From Dugong dugon (Eukaryota > Chordata > Mammalia > Sirenia > Dugongidae), in assembly GCA_030035585.1 (NCBI GenBank), contig CM057472.1, positions 90,331,601-90,395,600 of the forward strand: a stretch of DNA of 64,000 bases. Reading direction: 5' to 3'. Positions 11,570 through 22,411 of the stretch are shown here, one piece after another (the first letter of the stretch is position 1; each line of letters begins with the position of its first letter). Both the position numbers and the translations under genes were made by a program. Under the pieces are notes generated by a model, which was given only the letters and a program-made list of their open reading frames with translations, searched no databases and was not told where the DNA came from.

Positions 11570-11940
11570 GATGTTTATCATAGGAGAGGTGCCTTTTGTT
11601 CTGCGGGGCTCCTTGGTGGGTTTGAAAATGAAAAGTTGGGCCTAGATCTGGGTTTGGGGGCAGGAGTCAAAGAACACTGACTTGCCCTTCGTAATATAGT
11701 GAGGAGACTTTAGAGTAGGGAGTTGGGGTAGGGATCTTATAGAGACAAAGTGTGGAAGGGAGTGGAATTGAGAGGAAAGCAATACAAGTCATTGTGATGA
11801 CCAGGGCTGGGGAATTACATGGATCAAAGTGGCCAATGAAAAAGCCCTAGTGGGCTGTCAAAAGGTTTTTAAGAACGAGGATGCCTAATATTTAATCTAA
11901 AGTTGTATTATTGTGATATAAACCCATTTTCCTGCAGTAT
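11570..11940. other. No recognised feature
   Basis: G-rich single-copy-looking sequence with no coding or repeat signal recognised. Confidence 0.45.
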
Positions 11941-12196
11941 TCTCTTTATAAATCAGCTTTTATTGAAATAATGTTGCACAACAAACAACCCTCAAATTTC
12001 AGTGGTTTACAACAAACATTTATTTTTTGTTCATAGGCTGTGGGGTTGGCTGCAGTAGCTGCTCCAGGTTGTAGGTCAAGTTCAGGTCTGCTTCCTGGGG
12101 CTCTCATTTTGGGGCTCAGGCAGAAGGACCAGTGGCCACCTGAGGCATACTCTTCTCATGGGGGAGCGTAGGGGCACAAGCAGCCAAGCCAGACTG

Positions 12197-12390
12197 AAAA
12201 AAATCAAAATGGTTGCTGTTGAGTCGATTCCAACTCATGGTGACCCTATGTGTGCAGAGCAGAACTGTGCTCTATAAGGTTTTCAGTGGCTGATTTTTTG
12301 GAAGTAGATCTTCAGGCCTTTCTCCTGAGGTGCCTCTGGGTGGACTTGAACCTCTAACCTCTTGGTTAGCAGCAGAGCAAGTTAACTGCA
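12197..12390 (-). mobile_element. AfroSINE, long type, 5' end missing
   Basis: Tail module 'ggttgctgttgagtcgattc', central 'ggaagtagatcttcaggc', tRNA-like part up to 'agttaactgca', where the next SINE begins. The usual 'ccacccagggactcc' end is absent, consistent with the second SINE landing in it. Confidence 0.9.
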
Positions 12391-12393
12391 CAT

Positions 12394-12601
12394 CCAAAAA
12401 ACCAAACCTGTTGCCATCCAGTCAATTCCAACTCATAGTGACCCTACAGGACAGAGTAGAACTGCCCCAGAGGGTTTCCAAGGCTGTAATCTTTACAGAA
12501 GCAGACTGCCACATCTTTCTACCATGGAGCAGCTGGTGGGTTCAAATTGCTGACCTTTTGGTTAGCAACCACGCACTTAACTGCTGCACTACCAGGGCTC
12601 C
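12394..12601 (-). mobile_element. AfroSINE, long type
   Basis: Directly abuts the preceding SINE, same orientation. A-rich tail, 'ctgttgccatccagtcaatt', 'ggctgtaatctttacagaag', ends 'ctaccagggctcc'. No clear target duplication. Confidence 0.9.
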
Positions 12602-12759
12602 TTGTTTCCACCATAGGGATACATATTTGAAGCCTCTGGCTTACATGAAGTCTGCTCATATTCTATTGGGCAAAGCAAGTCATGTGGTCAAGCCCAGCTT
12701 CAATGGGGAGTAGCAGTGGACCCTTCCCTCAGAGGAAGAGCGAATATTTGCATATTTTC

Positions 12760-13465
12760 TGAAGTATAACAGTCTACATTTTTCAGCTGTCAGTAATCTA
12801 TTTGTGTGTGTGTCTGTGCACGTGCAAACATACACTGTCTTGAGTTAGGGGTTTTATTTTGTTTTTTTTTACTTATCTATTAATAAAATAGAAGGGTGAG
12901 CTGCAAATCAGGTTACCACAGTGTAAATCAGGACAACATAACGCAGAGAGATTGCTCATCAGCTGAGCTCATTAAGTAGGAGTGGGGACCCAAAGCCAAG
13001 GTGACCCTGAAGATGGTTTCCCCACACCCCTCCATAATTTGCAGAGATCATGTGGTGGTATTTCAAAATCCATGCACTGAGCATTCAAACCAATTCTTTT
13101 TCTTTTTTAAGGGGTGAGAGACCGAGAGCCTAGCTTGCGTTTGTGCTACATGTGAACTTTCAAATCAGTAAAATTACTCACTCTGACTCCACTTGTAGAA
13201 AAGCAATCCAAATTCTTGAGGCTACCTCATTTTATACAGCATTTTTTCTTCCCCAATAAAAATCACCTGATTGGCTCTCAGAGACTCACTTCTGCTCAAG
13301 CCTGTAGATTACTCAATCTTCTATTCAGCCTTTTAGTGTCACCCCTGACTCCACCTGGCAAAAAAAAAAAAAAAAAAAAAGGAGATGTACTTTTTGCCAA
13401 AGGCTGTGAACCATTGAATCTGAAAGTTCAGCTCCTGGTTTTTCTTAGTACTTTTACAGTCTCCA
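12760..13465. other. No recognised feature except an A-tract
   Basis: Contains a run of 21 A residues at 13,360-13,380. The 98- and 120-codon ORFs overlapping this region are low-complexity or read through SINE and are not genes. Confidence 0.5.
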
Positions 13466-13470
13466 TTACC

Positions 13471-13684
13471 AAAATCAAAAAACCAAACTGTTGCCATCAA
13501 GTTGATTTCTGACTCATAGCGACCCCATAAGACGGGGTAGAACTGCCCCCATAGGATTTCCAAGGCCAAAGTCTTTACAGAAGCAGGTTGCCTCATCTTA
13601 CTCCTGAAGAGTGGCTGGTGGGTTTGAACTACCAATCTTTTGGTTAGCAGCCAAGCACTTAACCACTGCACCACCAAGGCACCC
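13471..13684 (-). mobile_element. AfroSINE, long type
   Basis: A-rich tail at left, 'ctgttgccatcaagttgatt', 'ccaaggccaaagtctttac', tRNA-like half to 'ccaccaaggcaccc'. The next SINE follows within a few bases. Confidence 0.92.
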
Positions 13685-13685
13685 T

Positions 13686-13861
13686 TAAAAAAAACAAACA
13701 AACCAAACCCATTGCCTTCGAGGAGTCAATTCTGACTTGTAGCAACCCTATAGGACAGAGTAGAACTGCCCCATAGAGTTTTCAAGGAGCTGCTGGTGGA
13801 TTCAACCTGCTGACCTTTTGGTTAGCAGCCAAGCTCTTAACCACTGCGCCACCAGGGCTCC
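13686..13861 (-). mobile_element. AfroSINE, short type
   Basis: Tandem neighbour of the previous SINE, same orientation. Tail 'cattgccttcgaggagtc', ends 'gcgccaccagggctcc'. Short type without the central extension. Confidence 0.92.
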
Positions 13862-14575
13862 ACTGGGGTACTCAAAAACAAAAACCAAAGTATGTCTCAG
13901 TTTTTCACCAGTTTTTTGCTGCCTCCTAAGCCCAAAGTGGTTCTTTCTTGTCACTGAAGACTTGCAAGCTCTCGTTTTTTAATAAGTGCACCATCCATAC
14001 AGTCAGCTTTAGGTAACTCACTCATCCTGATCATTTCTTTCCCCCAAACAGCTTATTTTCTGTTTGATTTTTTTTTCTTTTTGTAGAAGAATCCTTTCCT
14101 GAACCAATAAAGAAGAGAAAGTGCCAATATTCTTTTGCTTCACAGTGAAATGTGGAGAAATAGAGGGTAAAACATTTTTTTTTTGCAGGAGGGAATGATG
14201 AGGTTAAAAGAAAGAGATCAATCCATTGAATTGTTTGATCCCTTCCACCTGCAGGATCCCTGCATGGGTCGCTGGGCATGGCCTGCTTATTTTTTTCTCA
14301 TATCCCCTGTCATTGGAACTTTTCTTATGAAGAGAAGGGACTGAGTAAAGCAGTGTTAGTCATTTTCCTGATTATTGTCCCATCTCCCCCTATGGCTGAC
14401 TGCTCACCACAGGAGGGAGTCCTCTCCTTATTTCTGCTGTTACCCTTTTAAAGGACAGCTGTGTGTTGAAAGAAATACGGTACCAGGTCTTCATCGGCAA
14501 GAACTGAATTAACCAGCTGAGAAAATGACTGCCAGCAACCAGTTAGCTTTTAAATTTGAGCATTTTTTTGTTCAT
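13862..14575. other. No recognised feature
   Basis: Apparently single-copy. An 82-codon minus ORF at 14,031-14,279 has no domain. Confidence 0.45.
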
Positions 14576-14579
14576 CAAA

Positions 14580-14750
14580 GCATAGAATTTTAAAGCCATA
14601 AGGTATTTATTTAGAGATTGCCTCTGCCAACCAGCTTCTTTTATAGGTGGAGTTCCAGAGAAGTTGAAGGCTTTGCCATGGTCAGACAACTAGTTATTGG
14701 CAGAACTGGGACTAGGGCCCAGTTGTCCTAATTCTATTCTTTCCATTACA
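14580..14750 (-). repeat. MIR3-like SINE relic
   Basis: Minus-strand MIR3 order: 'tagaattttaaagcc', 'ggtggagttccagagaag', 'gccatggtcagacaactag', 'ggcagaactgggactag', 'ctattctttccattaca'. Confidence 0.65.
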
Positions 14751-15260
14751 TTTGATTTAATTCCAGGATCTAGATTACAATTAAAGGCACAGACTTATTA
14801 AAGTTAATCATTAACCTCTAAAGTGGCAGATTGAGTTTTAATAGAGACAACACTAAAATTCTCTGTAGGGAGAATAAGGGGGCAATTGGGAAAGAAAACT
14901 GCTCAAGAATAAAACAGCTTTCCAGCTTCTTGCTTTCTGGGAAAATATATATAACAAGAAAATTTATTCCAAGGTATGTAAATTAAAAAAAAAATTTGAG
15001 AGAAAAGCAAGGAATGAGTATAAAGGCTAACCTGAAAATATTTTCCCTGAGTCATTCTGGGAGACTCCAGAACAAAGAAACACAATGTCATTAACAAAAA
15101 ATGGAGAGATTCCAAAGGACTTTTACACTTAAAATGTATCTCATCTTCTTCCCAGATTTATAAATGTGATTTTGGAAGTGGAAATTTCCTATACAACAAA
15201 ACAGGCGCTTTGGTTTATTCCTATAATAGTAATGCTGAATTTAAATAACTCTAATCTTCG
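14751..15260. other. No recognised feature
   Basis: AT-rich single-copy-looking sequence. No coding or repeat signal recognised. Confidence 0.45.
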
Positions 15261-15263
15261 AAG

Positions 15264-15432
15264 GGAGTCCTGGTGGGCCAGTGGTTAAGAGCTTGGCTGC
15301 TAACCAAAAGATGGGTGGTTCGAATCCACCAGCTGCTCCTTGGAGGCCCTATGGGGCAGTTCTACCCTGTCCTGTAGGGTCGCTATGAGTCAGAATTGAC
15401 TTGATGGCAATAGGTTTTTTTTTTTTTTTTTA
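15264..15432 (+). mobile_element. AfroSINE, short type, intact promoter boxes
   Basis: Plus-orientation, one of the best-preserved copies. Pol III A-box-like 'tggtgggccagtggttaag' and a perfect B box 'ggttcgaatcc'. The RTE-like tail 'gggtcgctatgagtcagaat' is followed by a T-rich tract to 15,432. Confidence 0.95.
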
Positions 15433-15815
15433 AGTCATGGGTAAAGGTGGTGGATCAGGAGTGGGGAGTTGGGGAAATGTTATTTTTGGCTTAATTTTCC
15501 TCCAGAATGGAGAAAACTTGGGTTCCCCGCCTCAAATTGAGGGAGTTATTTAAAGTTGAGTGGTCAAACTGGTGGAAGGGAGAGAGGCGGGTTTAGTAGT
15601 CTCAGATAAGTCTGGGGATAGAGGCAGGAGTTCAAGTTCCAGATATTGCTGGAGGAACATGTGTCCCTTCTTGATGGTTTTTTTCCAGAACCTGCAGCCC
15701 AAATGTAGAACTTCCCTAGGGGCTTCCTCCTTGCAGCACCAGCCCTGCCCCTTCCCTGCTTCTCTCCCTTCCTTCACTGAACACATAGAATAATAGAATG
15801 GGACTTATATTCTGC
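15433..15815. other. No recognised feature
   Basis: Two mutually antisense ORFs of 77-78 codons (15,550-15,793) overlap. Neither has a recognisable domain. Confidence 0.45.
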
Positions 15816-15818
15816 CTC

Positions 15819-16134
15819 CTCTGTTGTTTGCTGCCGTCCAGTTGGCTCCCAACTCAAAGCACTGCATAGTCCTGCACCAACCCTGTGACTGGTTGCAGAT
15901 TTGACCATTGTAATCCACAGGGTTTTCATTGTTTTTGAAAGTAGACTGCCAGGCCTTTCTTTCTAGTCTGATTTAGTCTGGAAGCTCCACTGAAAACTGT
16001 TCAGCATCATAGCAACACACAAACTTCCACCGACAGACGGGTGGTGGCTATGCTTGAGGTGCATTGGTTGGAAATTGAACCCAGGGTGCTCATATGGAAG
16101 GCGATAATTCTACCACTGAACCGCCAATGCCCCA
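15819..16134 (-). mobile_element. tRNA-Gly-derived SINE
   Basis: Minus copy of the element seen at 11,232-11,557. Tail 'ttgctgccgtccagttgg' at left, middle 'agtctggaagctccactg', and tRNA-Gly head at right ('aattctaccactgaaccgc caatgc' reversed). A possible short flanking duplication ctgcctc lies at 15,812-15,818 and 16,135-16,141. Confidence 0.87.
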
Positions 16135-16271
16135 CTGCCTCATCTTTTTTGTCTTTTACCTTCTTCTTCCTTCATCTCAAAGTTTGTTGAGTGTGTGCTT
16201 TAGGGTTTATAGGTTCTTTTTATTTCAATAGTTAATTAAAAAATTTAATAACAATAACAGCAGCATTAACC

Positions 16272-16473
16272 CTGTTGTTGTGTGCCATCGAGTCGATTCC
16301 AACTCGCAGTGGCCCTATAGGACAGTGTAGAGCTGCCCCATAGGGTTTCCTAGGCTGAAATCTTTACGGGAGCAGATGGACAGGTCTTTTCTCCCGTGGA
16401 GCCGCTGGTGGGTTCTAACTGCTAAACTTTCGGTTAGCAGCCGAGCACTTAACCATTACACCACCAGGGCTCC
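16272..16473 (-). mobile_element. AfroSINE, long type
   Basis: Tail 'gttgttgtgtgccatcgag', 'ttacgggagcagatgg', 'tctcccgtggagccgctgg', 5' end 'ccaccagggctcc'. Same subtype as the copy at 54,037-54,232 (both carry 'gtcttttctcccgtggag'). Confidence 0.94.
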
Positions 16474-16488
16474 TTGCATTTACAATAA

Positions 16489-16648
16489 ACCCAAAACCAA
16501 ACCCATTGCCATAGAGTTGATTCTGACTCCTAGTGACCCTATATGACAGAGTAGAACTGCCCCGTAGTGTTGCCTAGGAGGGTGTAGTGGATTTGAACTG
16601 CTGACATCTTTTGGTTAGCAGCCGTGCTCTTACCCACTGTGCCACCTT
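16489..16648 (-). mobile_element. AfroSINE, short type
   Basis: Tail 'cattgccatagagttgatt', then 'gaccctatatgacagagtag', tRNA-like part to 'cactgtgccacc'. The last few 5' bases are missing and a MIR relic follows at once. Confidence 0.9.
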
Positions 16649-16860
16649 TTATTGAATATTTACTATGGGCTGGTTACTTTTCTAGGATCTTTCTATATAT
16701 TTAATCGACACCACAAAACTCTGGGTAGCTGTTCTTTCTTCCATTTTACAGATGAGGAAATCGAGGTTTAGAGAGGCTAAATAACTTATGTATGATATCT
16801 ATGTAAAAGAGAGCAGTTGGAAGAGCTGAGATTGGATTTGAAAACCTCTTTTCTAGACTT
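16649..16860 (-). repeat. MIR SINE relic
   Basis: Minus-strand MIR: 'ttattgaatatttactatgg', 'gggtagctgttctttcttcc', then the hallmark 'attttacagatgaggaaat' and 'agaggctaaataactta', ending 'gctgagattggatttg'. Confidence 0.87.
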
Positions 16861-17020
16861 TATTATGCTGTCAACAGCTCTTTCCTCCCTCTCCCTCCGG
16901 CTCCCTAAAATCCCTGGGGCACAAATCTCTGCTTCCTATATGATTTATAGGTTTATCATCAAAGTTTTTAGCAAAGAAGCATGCTGTTGGAATGTATTTA
17001 CCTTTGATAATAAACACTGG

Positions 17021-17227
17021 GGAGTCCCTGGGTGGCACAACTGTTAAGCGCTCATCTACTAGCTGAAAGGTTGGCCGTTCAAACTTACCCAGAGGTGCCT
17101 TGGAAGACAGGCCTGGTGATCTGCTTCTGAAAGATCACAGCCTTGAAAACACTATGGAGCAGTTCTACTTTGCACAGCTGGCGTTGTTGTGTGTTGAAAT
17201 TGACTTGATGACAACCGACAACAACAA
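17021..17227 (+). mobile_element. AfroSINE, long type; likely source of the 18.3-kb chimera
   Basis: Full plus copy starting 'ggagtccctgggtggcac'. B box degraded ('ccgttcaaact'). Carries the diagnostic variants 'gaaaacactatggagcag' and 'ctttgcacag'. An imperfect flanking duplication is visible (aataaacact at 17,009, aataaaggct at 17,227). The 61 bases after it (17,228-17,288) recur at 18,505-18,565. Confidence 0.93.
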
Positions 17228-17291
17228 ATAAAGGCTGAGCTGCATTCATGGTGGTGTTCAGGTGCTATGAGTTAGCATTGCCTGGTCAGCT

Positions 17292-18255
17292 GGAGTGTAA
17301 AATTTCGGAGGATTTGTTAGGGGAAAAAAAAAACAAAAACAAGGAAGACGTGAATTCATTCAGTGTATTTCACAGACAGTAACTGTTGGTGAGTCTGTAG
17401 CTTTCAGAAAAGAAAGGACTCCACTTGAAAAGAAAACCACCCAAACAGTCCTCCTCATTCTTAATTCCAGATACTTGTTCAGTGAGTTTTGTTTCAAAAT
17501 GCTTTGTTTCTTCAATGGAGGAGACTCTAGTGTCAAGGGGTCCTGGATAGACAGTCTGATGGCAGCTCAGTCTTCTATTTATTCTCAGAAGGGGGAATGA
17601 AACACGTTAGGCTAGAAAATTTAATTCATCTTTTCTTTCTCCTCCTCCTCCCCCGCTCCGCCTCTACCCGCTCTGTCCAGCCCCACCATCTGAATGTTTT
17701 TCTCCTAGTTGCACAGAGAATGAGAGAGACTCTGAGGCAACCGAGGTGAAGTGTTCTGTTTAGCAAAGGCTCTGCTTGGTTTGCAAACTGGTTCTTTTCT
17801 TTGTCAGTATTTCTCTCATGCAAAAAGAAGTGCATGAAAACAGGAACGTACCTTTTCTGTTCCCTGAGTGATTGTTCTCTGTGCTTTGCCCATTGCTGTG
17901 ACTCTACTTAGCCCCCCGCGCCCCCGCCCCAGCATGCCACAAGTCCTGTGTTTGAACCCCAAATCCATGGCCCCCCACCCCAAAGCAGTAGGAGTTTGCT
18001 TGATCAGTCCTGAAGTGTTTTGGAAGCAGAGGCCGTGATACTGTTGGCAGTGGCTGATGAAAAGAGGGTAGAGATGAAACCCATCAAATTCAATATTATT
18101 CCAAACATTAGGCAGAATTCCACTACTGAATTCCAGAGGTTAGAAGGCCATGGCTAACTCTCAGGCCTACTGGTTTTTGTGGGAAGAGTGTTAATAGCAA
18201 TGTAAAAATGACTGCTGAGCTATTCGTGTGGCTTTAGGTAGAATATAATTGATGA
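17292..18255. other. No recognised feature
   Basis: Apparently single-copy, with pyrimidine-rich and C-rich patches (17,640-17,700 and 17,915-17,990). No CpG-island character, no coding signal. Confidence 0.45.
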
Positions 18256-18292
18256 TAACAAACTCTGTTTATTGAACACCTAGTCTGTGTTA

Positions 18293-18661
18293 AAGGAGCC
18301 CCAGTTAAGCGCTCGGCTGCTAACTGAAAAGTCAGTGGTTCGAACCCACGAGCTGATCCGCTGGGGAAGGTTGTGGCAGTCTGCTTCTGGCGATCTGCTT
18401 CCGAAAGAACACAGCCTTGAAAACACTATGGAGCAGTTCTTCTTTGCACAGGTGGGGTTGCCATGTGTTGGAATTGACTTGATGGCAACCAACAATGACA
18501 ACCGATAAAGGCTGAGCTGCATTCACCGTGGTGTTCAGGTGCTATGAGTTAGCATTGCCTGGTCAAAGATCACAGCTTTGGAAACCCTATAGGGCAGTTC
18601 TACTCTGTCCTGTAGAGTTGGTACGAGTAGGAATCAACTCAGTGGCAATGGGTTGGGTTTT
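18293..18661 (+). mobile_element. Chimeric AfroSINE with transduced flank, 12-bp TSD
   Basis: One insertion bounded by a perfect 12-bp duplication, tagtctgtgtta, at 18,281-18,292 and 18,662-18,673. Inside are three parts: a SINE (18,293-18,504) with an intact 'ggttcgaaccc' B box; 61 bases of non-SINE DNA (18,505-18,565), 59 of 61 identical by eye to the 3' flank of the SINE at 17,021; and the 3' half of a different SINE subtype (18,566-18,661). The single outer duplication shows they were inserted together. Confidence 0.88.
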
Positions 18662-18673
18662 TAGTCTGTGTTA

Positions 18674-18885
18674 GGAGTTCCTGGGTGGTGCAAATGGTTA
18701 AGTGCTTGACTACTAACTGAAAGGCTGGTGATTTGAACCCACCCAGAGGCATCTCAGAAGAAAGGCCTGGCAATCTGTTTCTGAAAGGCCACAGCCTTGA
18801 AAACCCGATAGAATGCAGTTCTACTCTGCAACACGTGGGTCACCATGAGTTGGAATTGACTCGATGGCAACTGGTTTAGTTTAAT
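18674..18885 (+). mobile_element. AfroSINE, long type
   Basis: Begins directly after the right duplication of the chimera: 'ggagttcctgggtggtgc', 'gaaggcctgg caatctg', tail 'gtcaccatgagttggaattg'. Second insertion at the same MIR site. Confidence 0.93.
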
Positions 18886-18904
18886 CTATATGAGGTTTTA
18901 CAAG

Positions 18905-19424
18905 TGTCATGGTTTGAATTATGTGCCCCCAAAAATGTGTGTATCAATTCGGCTGGGCCATGATTCCCAGAATTGTGTGGTTGGCCTCCATTTTGTAATT
19001 GTAATTTTATGTTAATGAGGATTAGGGTGGGATTGTAACACCACCCTTACCCGGGTCAGATCCCTTATCCAATGTAAAGGGAGTTTCCCTGGGGTGTGGC
19101 CTGCACCACCTTTTACCTTACAAGAAATAAAAGGAGACGGAGGGAAGCAGTGAACGGGGGCTCTCATACCACCAAGAAAGAAGCATTGGGAGCAGAGCGC
19201 GCCCTTTGGACCCGAGGTTCCTGCGCAGAGAAGCTCCTAGTCGGGTGGAAGACTCAGATGACGAGGACCTTCCTCCAGAGCTGACAGACAGAAAGCCTTC
19301 CCCTGGAGCTGACGCCCTGAATTTGGACTTCTAGCCTACAAGACTGTGAGAAAATAAATTGCTCTTTGTGATAAGCCATCCACTTGTGGTATTTCTGTTA
19401 TAGCAGCACTAGATGATTAAGACA
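18905..19424 (+). mobile_element. MaLR-type solo LTR, 520 bp
   Basis: Starts TGTCATGGTTTGAATTATG and ends GATGATTAAGACA, so it has the TG...CA termini. An AATAAA polyadenylation signal lies near 19,353, about 70 bases from the end. Flanked by acaag (18,900-18,904) and ataag (19,425-19,429), a 5-bp target duplication with one mismatch, as expected for ERVL-MaLR. Same subfamily as the LTR at the window start. The 62-codon ORF inside is incidental. Confidence 0.85.
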
Positions 19425-19554
19425 ATAAGTATTATTTATTTGAATCTATGCTATGAGGCAGGTAGCCTTATACCCATTTTGCATATAACGAAACTGAGGC
19501 TCAAAGTGGTTGGAAAATTTCCTTAAGTCTTGTACAAGAACTAAGACTTGAAAG

Positions 19555-19870
19555 CCCATGAATCCTCTTTCAATTTGATGCTCTGTATATATTGTGTTCA
19601 GCAATAGGATTTTTTTTATCCTTTAGGGAGGACTGTAACCTGTGGAATGTGAATATACATTGGGTATCGGCAGAGGTATGAGAGAGCCAAGAACTCAATA
19701 TTACACTACTTAGATAACCAGCCCTGGAATCCTAAGGGGTATCTGGAATAAGTAGTGTTTTGCAAGAAGTCATTAAAAGTCTTCGGAGGAAGTATGCTAT
19801 GTTATTCACAGGTGACATTGACTTTGGAGGTAGATGCTTAAAAGTTGTCTGCCTTGGGCATTGTGATCTT
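19555..19870. other. No recognised feature
   Basis: Apparently single-copy; nothing recognised. Confidence 0.4.
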
Positions 19871-19873
19871 TTA

Positions 19874-20118
19874 ACATCTATTTATAGGGCATCAAATCAA
19901 CAACAGTAACTGGAAAGATTCGATAGGAAATTTAGGGAGCTGTGAGTTTATGTTAATTGGGAAGGAACAACTCAGAAAATGAGGGTGAGAAAGGTTGCAC
20001 AACCTAGAGAATGTAATCGATATCACTGAATTGTAGATGTAGAAACTGCTAAATTAGTGTGTATTTTGCTGTGTATGTTCCCAACAGCAACAACAACAAC
20101 AATATTTTTAAAAAGTTG
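19874..20118 (+). repeat. L1-type 3' end, older subfamily
   Basis: Matches 59,387-59,632 over its length ('gtgagtttatgtta', 'gaacaactcagaaaa', 'ggttgcacaac', 'tatcactgaattgtagatgt'). The 'gttgcacaac...cactgaattgta' string is typical of old L1 3' UTR ends, and the tail is (CAA)n followed by an A/T-rich run. Confidence 0.65.
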
Positions 20119-20124
20119 TCAAAG

Positions 20125-21715
20125 TGAGGGATCCAAAGTTTTATTGAGTGGATTGGAATGAAGAAAATGGGATACGATTTCAGTATTAGTAGCCAAGAGA
20201 AGGCCAGAAAGTAGTATATATTACAACAAAGTTTTGGGGATGGAAGGATAGGAAGAAATTCTCAAGAGCATAAATTGCTATAGCAGATCAAACGTGAAGT
20301 TCGTAGAGTTTAGGACTATATTTCTGATCTTGGAACCGTCGGTGCATAATGACAGGGTGGTTGGTTTTCCTTAAAATATTAGCAATTCTCCCTAGATATA
20401 TTTCAATTTCTCAAAGTAACTCATCATGGATTCAATTACCCATTGATTTATCCAAGTTCTTACTTTAAAAAAGTAACTGGTTTGAAAATAGTAAAGACAA
20501 TATTCATGGTATTAAAAAAAAAAAAAATCAAACGGTGCAGATGGGCATAGGATGAACGATAAGAATCTTTCTCTCCAGCGCTCTGATTCACTGGACCCAT
20601 CTCTCAGCTACAGCAATTACGAGTTCCTGCCAGAATTGTTTCATGCATATGTTAGCACCTGTGATCCATTTCTGTCCTGATTACTAGGGAGGATGCACCC
20701 AGGGAAAAGAAAACAGAGCAGGTGACCCAATTTATTCTCCTTTTAAACTCATTATAGTCTACCTTCAAATAAGGCTATACCACTTCATATACAGAATTTT
20801 ACAACAGTATACTTCTATTTTCTTCCACCTATCCTTTGTGCTATTGTTACCATACATTCTACTTCTATATATAATCCTCACAATATAATATCACTATTTT
20901 TGCTTTAACACCCAATTATCTTTTAATAAGTTTAAAAATAAGGAAAAATTATCTTTTTTATATCCGTGGGCTACTTTTTGTTTTGTTGGCCATCCTTGTT
21001 CCTTCCTCCATTTTTTAGTTTGTTTTAATTTTTATGTTTGTTTTAGAGAGATTCAAAAGCTTAGCCCCACTGCCACTTTGCCCTGTCAAGTCAGTTTTTA
21101 ATCTATGTGTGAAACCTCTTAGGGGTGATGTGTTAATATGATATTTTTGATGTCTGAAGTAGTACTTCCTTTTATTTTTCCCCAAAATTTGACGTTTAAA
21201 AATATGTCCGTATGATTTGGGACAAATGACTGCTCTTAGATTAAATACCAATTTGTAACATTAGAATTTGAAAGACAGTCTTTGTTGCCAAAGCTATCAC
21301 AGAAAATACCACAAACATTGCTTAGTATTCAGCCTTTATGATACAGCCTGCTAACTGGAAATTCTGGTAACTGCATAGGCTTTCATTAATGATAAAACAC
21401 CCCTTTCTCACTTATCCAGAGGCCATTGCTCTGACAATCTTATCTATTTAGAACACTAGAGAGAATAATAAATAAAACAAATGGTTTATAAACAGCTAAA
21501 CTAGATGCATCAAGACCATTAAAAATATATCTCATATATTTTACTAAAAGGAAATCCCCGACTCAGAACCTGCTTGCTTCCATTAAAAAATAATTTTAAC
21601 CAGCTTGGTCAATTGGTTTCCCTGCCTTTAGCAGAAGGAGGGAGGTGGGGGCAGTGGGAGGAAGAAGCATGCACGTTATGTAGAGTAAGATATAATAACC
21701 AATATTTGTATATTC
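20125..21715. other. No recognised feature; one A-tract
   Basis: AT-rich, apparently single-copy. A-run near 20,513-20,527. The stretch 21,245-21,480 has a balanced, non-repetitive texture that could be conserved non-coding sequence, but nothing in it proves that. Confidence 0.45.
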
Positions 21716-21717
21716 CT

Positions 21718-21812
21718 TTATACTGTGATCTCCTGTAGGGCAGTTGATGGTGTTCTATTTATTTTTGTATCCTTTGCACAGTCCCTGACACACAGTATTC
21801 AATAAACAAATG
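21718..21812 (+). repeat. L2 LINE 3'-end relic
   Basis: 'gatctcctgtagggcagttg', 'tttttgtatcctttgcaca', 'ctgacacacagtattcaata' are in L2 terminal order. Confidence 0.7.
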
Positions 21813-22089
21813 AGAGCAAGAGGCTGGGAGGACAGAGAAGAGTTATATAATCTTGAAAGAACTCAAAAAGGGTTACAGTAAGAGGCCACTGTGTGCAGAA
21901 GCAGAGAGTGCTTTTTAGTACACTAGAACCTGTGGGCCAGAACATTTCCATTTAGGTAAAATAAGAGCTAGCATGGAGCAATAGCTCATGTTGATATCGG
22001 TGACATGTCATTCAATAAAGGTTACATTTTAAAACCCATGTAAGTGTTTATTTCCTTAAAAAAAGGATTTCCATTAGAACTACTAAATC

Positions 22090-22290
22090 TCTTTCCCCCT
22101 CTTCCTGATGGCTGAAAGGCGGACCAGGTGGTGCACCATCTTGGAACTTGCACTGGAGGGCAGCACCCTCCGGATGGTGGAACAAGATGGGCGAGGCTGC
22201 ACCCTCGCTGATTTCACAGACTGAACTTCACACTAGACTTTTGTCTGAGCTAGAAATAAACTTCCATCCTATTAAGAAACAAGCACAAAA
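22090..22290 (+). repeat. Possible LTR 3'-end fragment
   Basis: GC-richer block ending 'gagctagaaataaacttcc', an AATAAA-bearing end resembling old LTRs. Family and 5' limit not resolved. A 166-codon ORF running from here into the CT tract is not credible as a gene. Confidence 0.35.
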
Positions 22291-22304
22291 CCCAAAACTA
22301 TTCC

Positions 22305-22410
22305 GTTTCTCTTCACCTCTCCCCTCCCCCTCCATTCCCATTCTCTCTTCTCCCCTCCACTTCCCTCCCCTCCCCTCCTTATTCCTCTCCCTCTCCCCCT
22401 TTCTTTCCCT
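22305..22410. repeat. Polypyrimidine (CT-rich) tract
   Basis: Nearly pure C/T, built from ctcccctcc-like units. Confidence 0.85.
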
Positions 22411-22411
22411 G

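Larger units (their letters stand above)
11945..12750 (-). repeat. Ancient repeat split by two AfroSINEs
   Basis: Left part 11,945-12,196 ('ttgcacaacaaacaaccc...tcagtggtttacaacaaac atttatt') and right part 12,602-12,750 ('gctcatattctattgggc aaagcaagtcatgtggtca') together look like one old LTR-like or LTR-derived repeat. The family is not certain. Both SINEs are younger insertions. Confidence 0.5.
18262..19550 (-). repeat. MIR relic split by three younger insertions
   Basis: Segments 18,262-18,292 ('tattgaacacctagtctgtg'), 18,886-18,904 ('atgaggttttacaag') and 19,425-19,550 ('atgctatgaggcaggtag', 'aacgaaactgaggctcaaag') read as one minus-strand MIR once the chimeric SINE, the AfroSINE and the LTR are removed. 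Confidence 0.7.

Noticed and set aside
17640-17990. CpG-island promoter
   Set aside because: C-rich patches but few CpGs and no associated exon or ORF.
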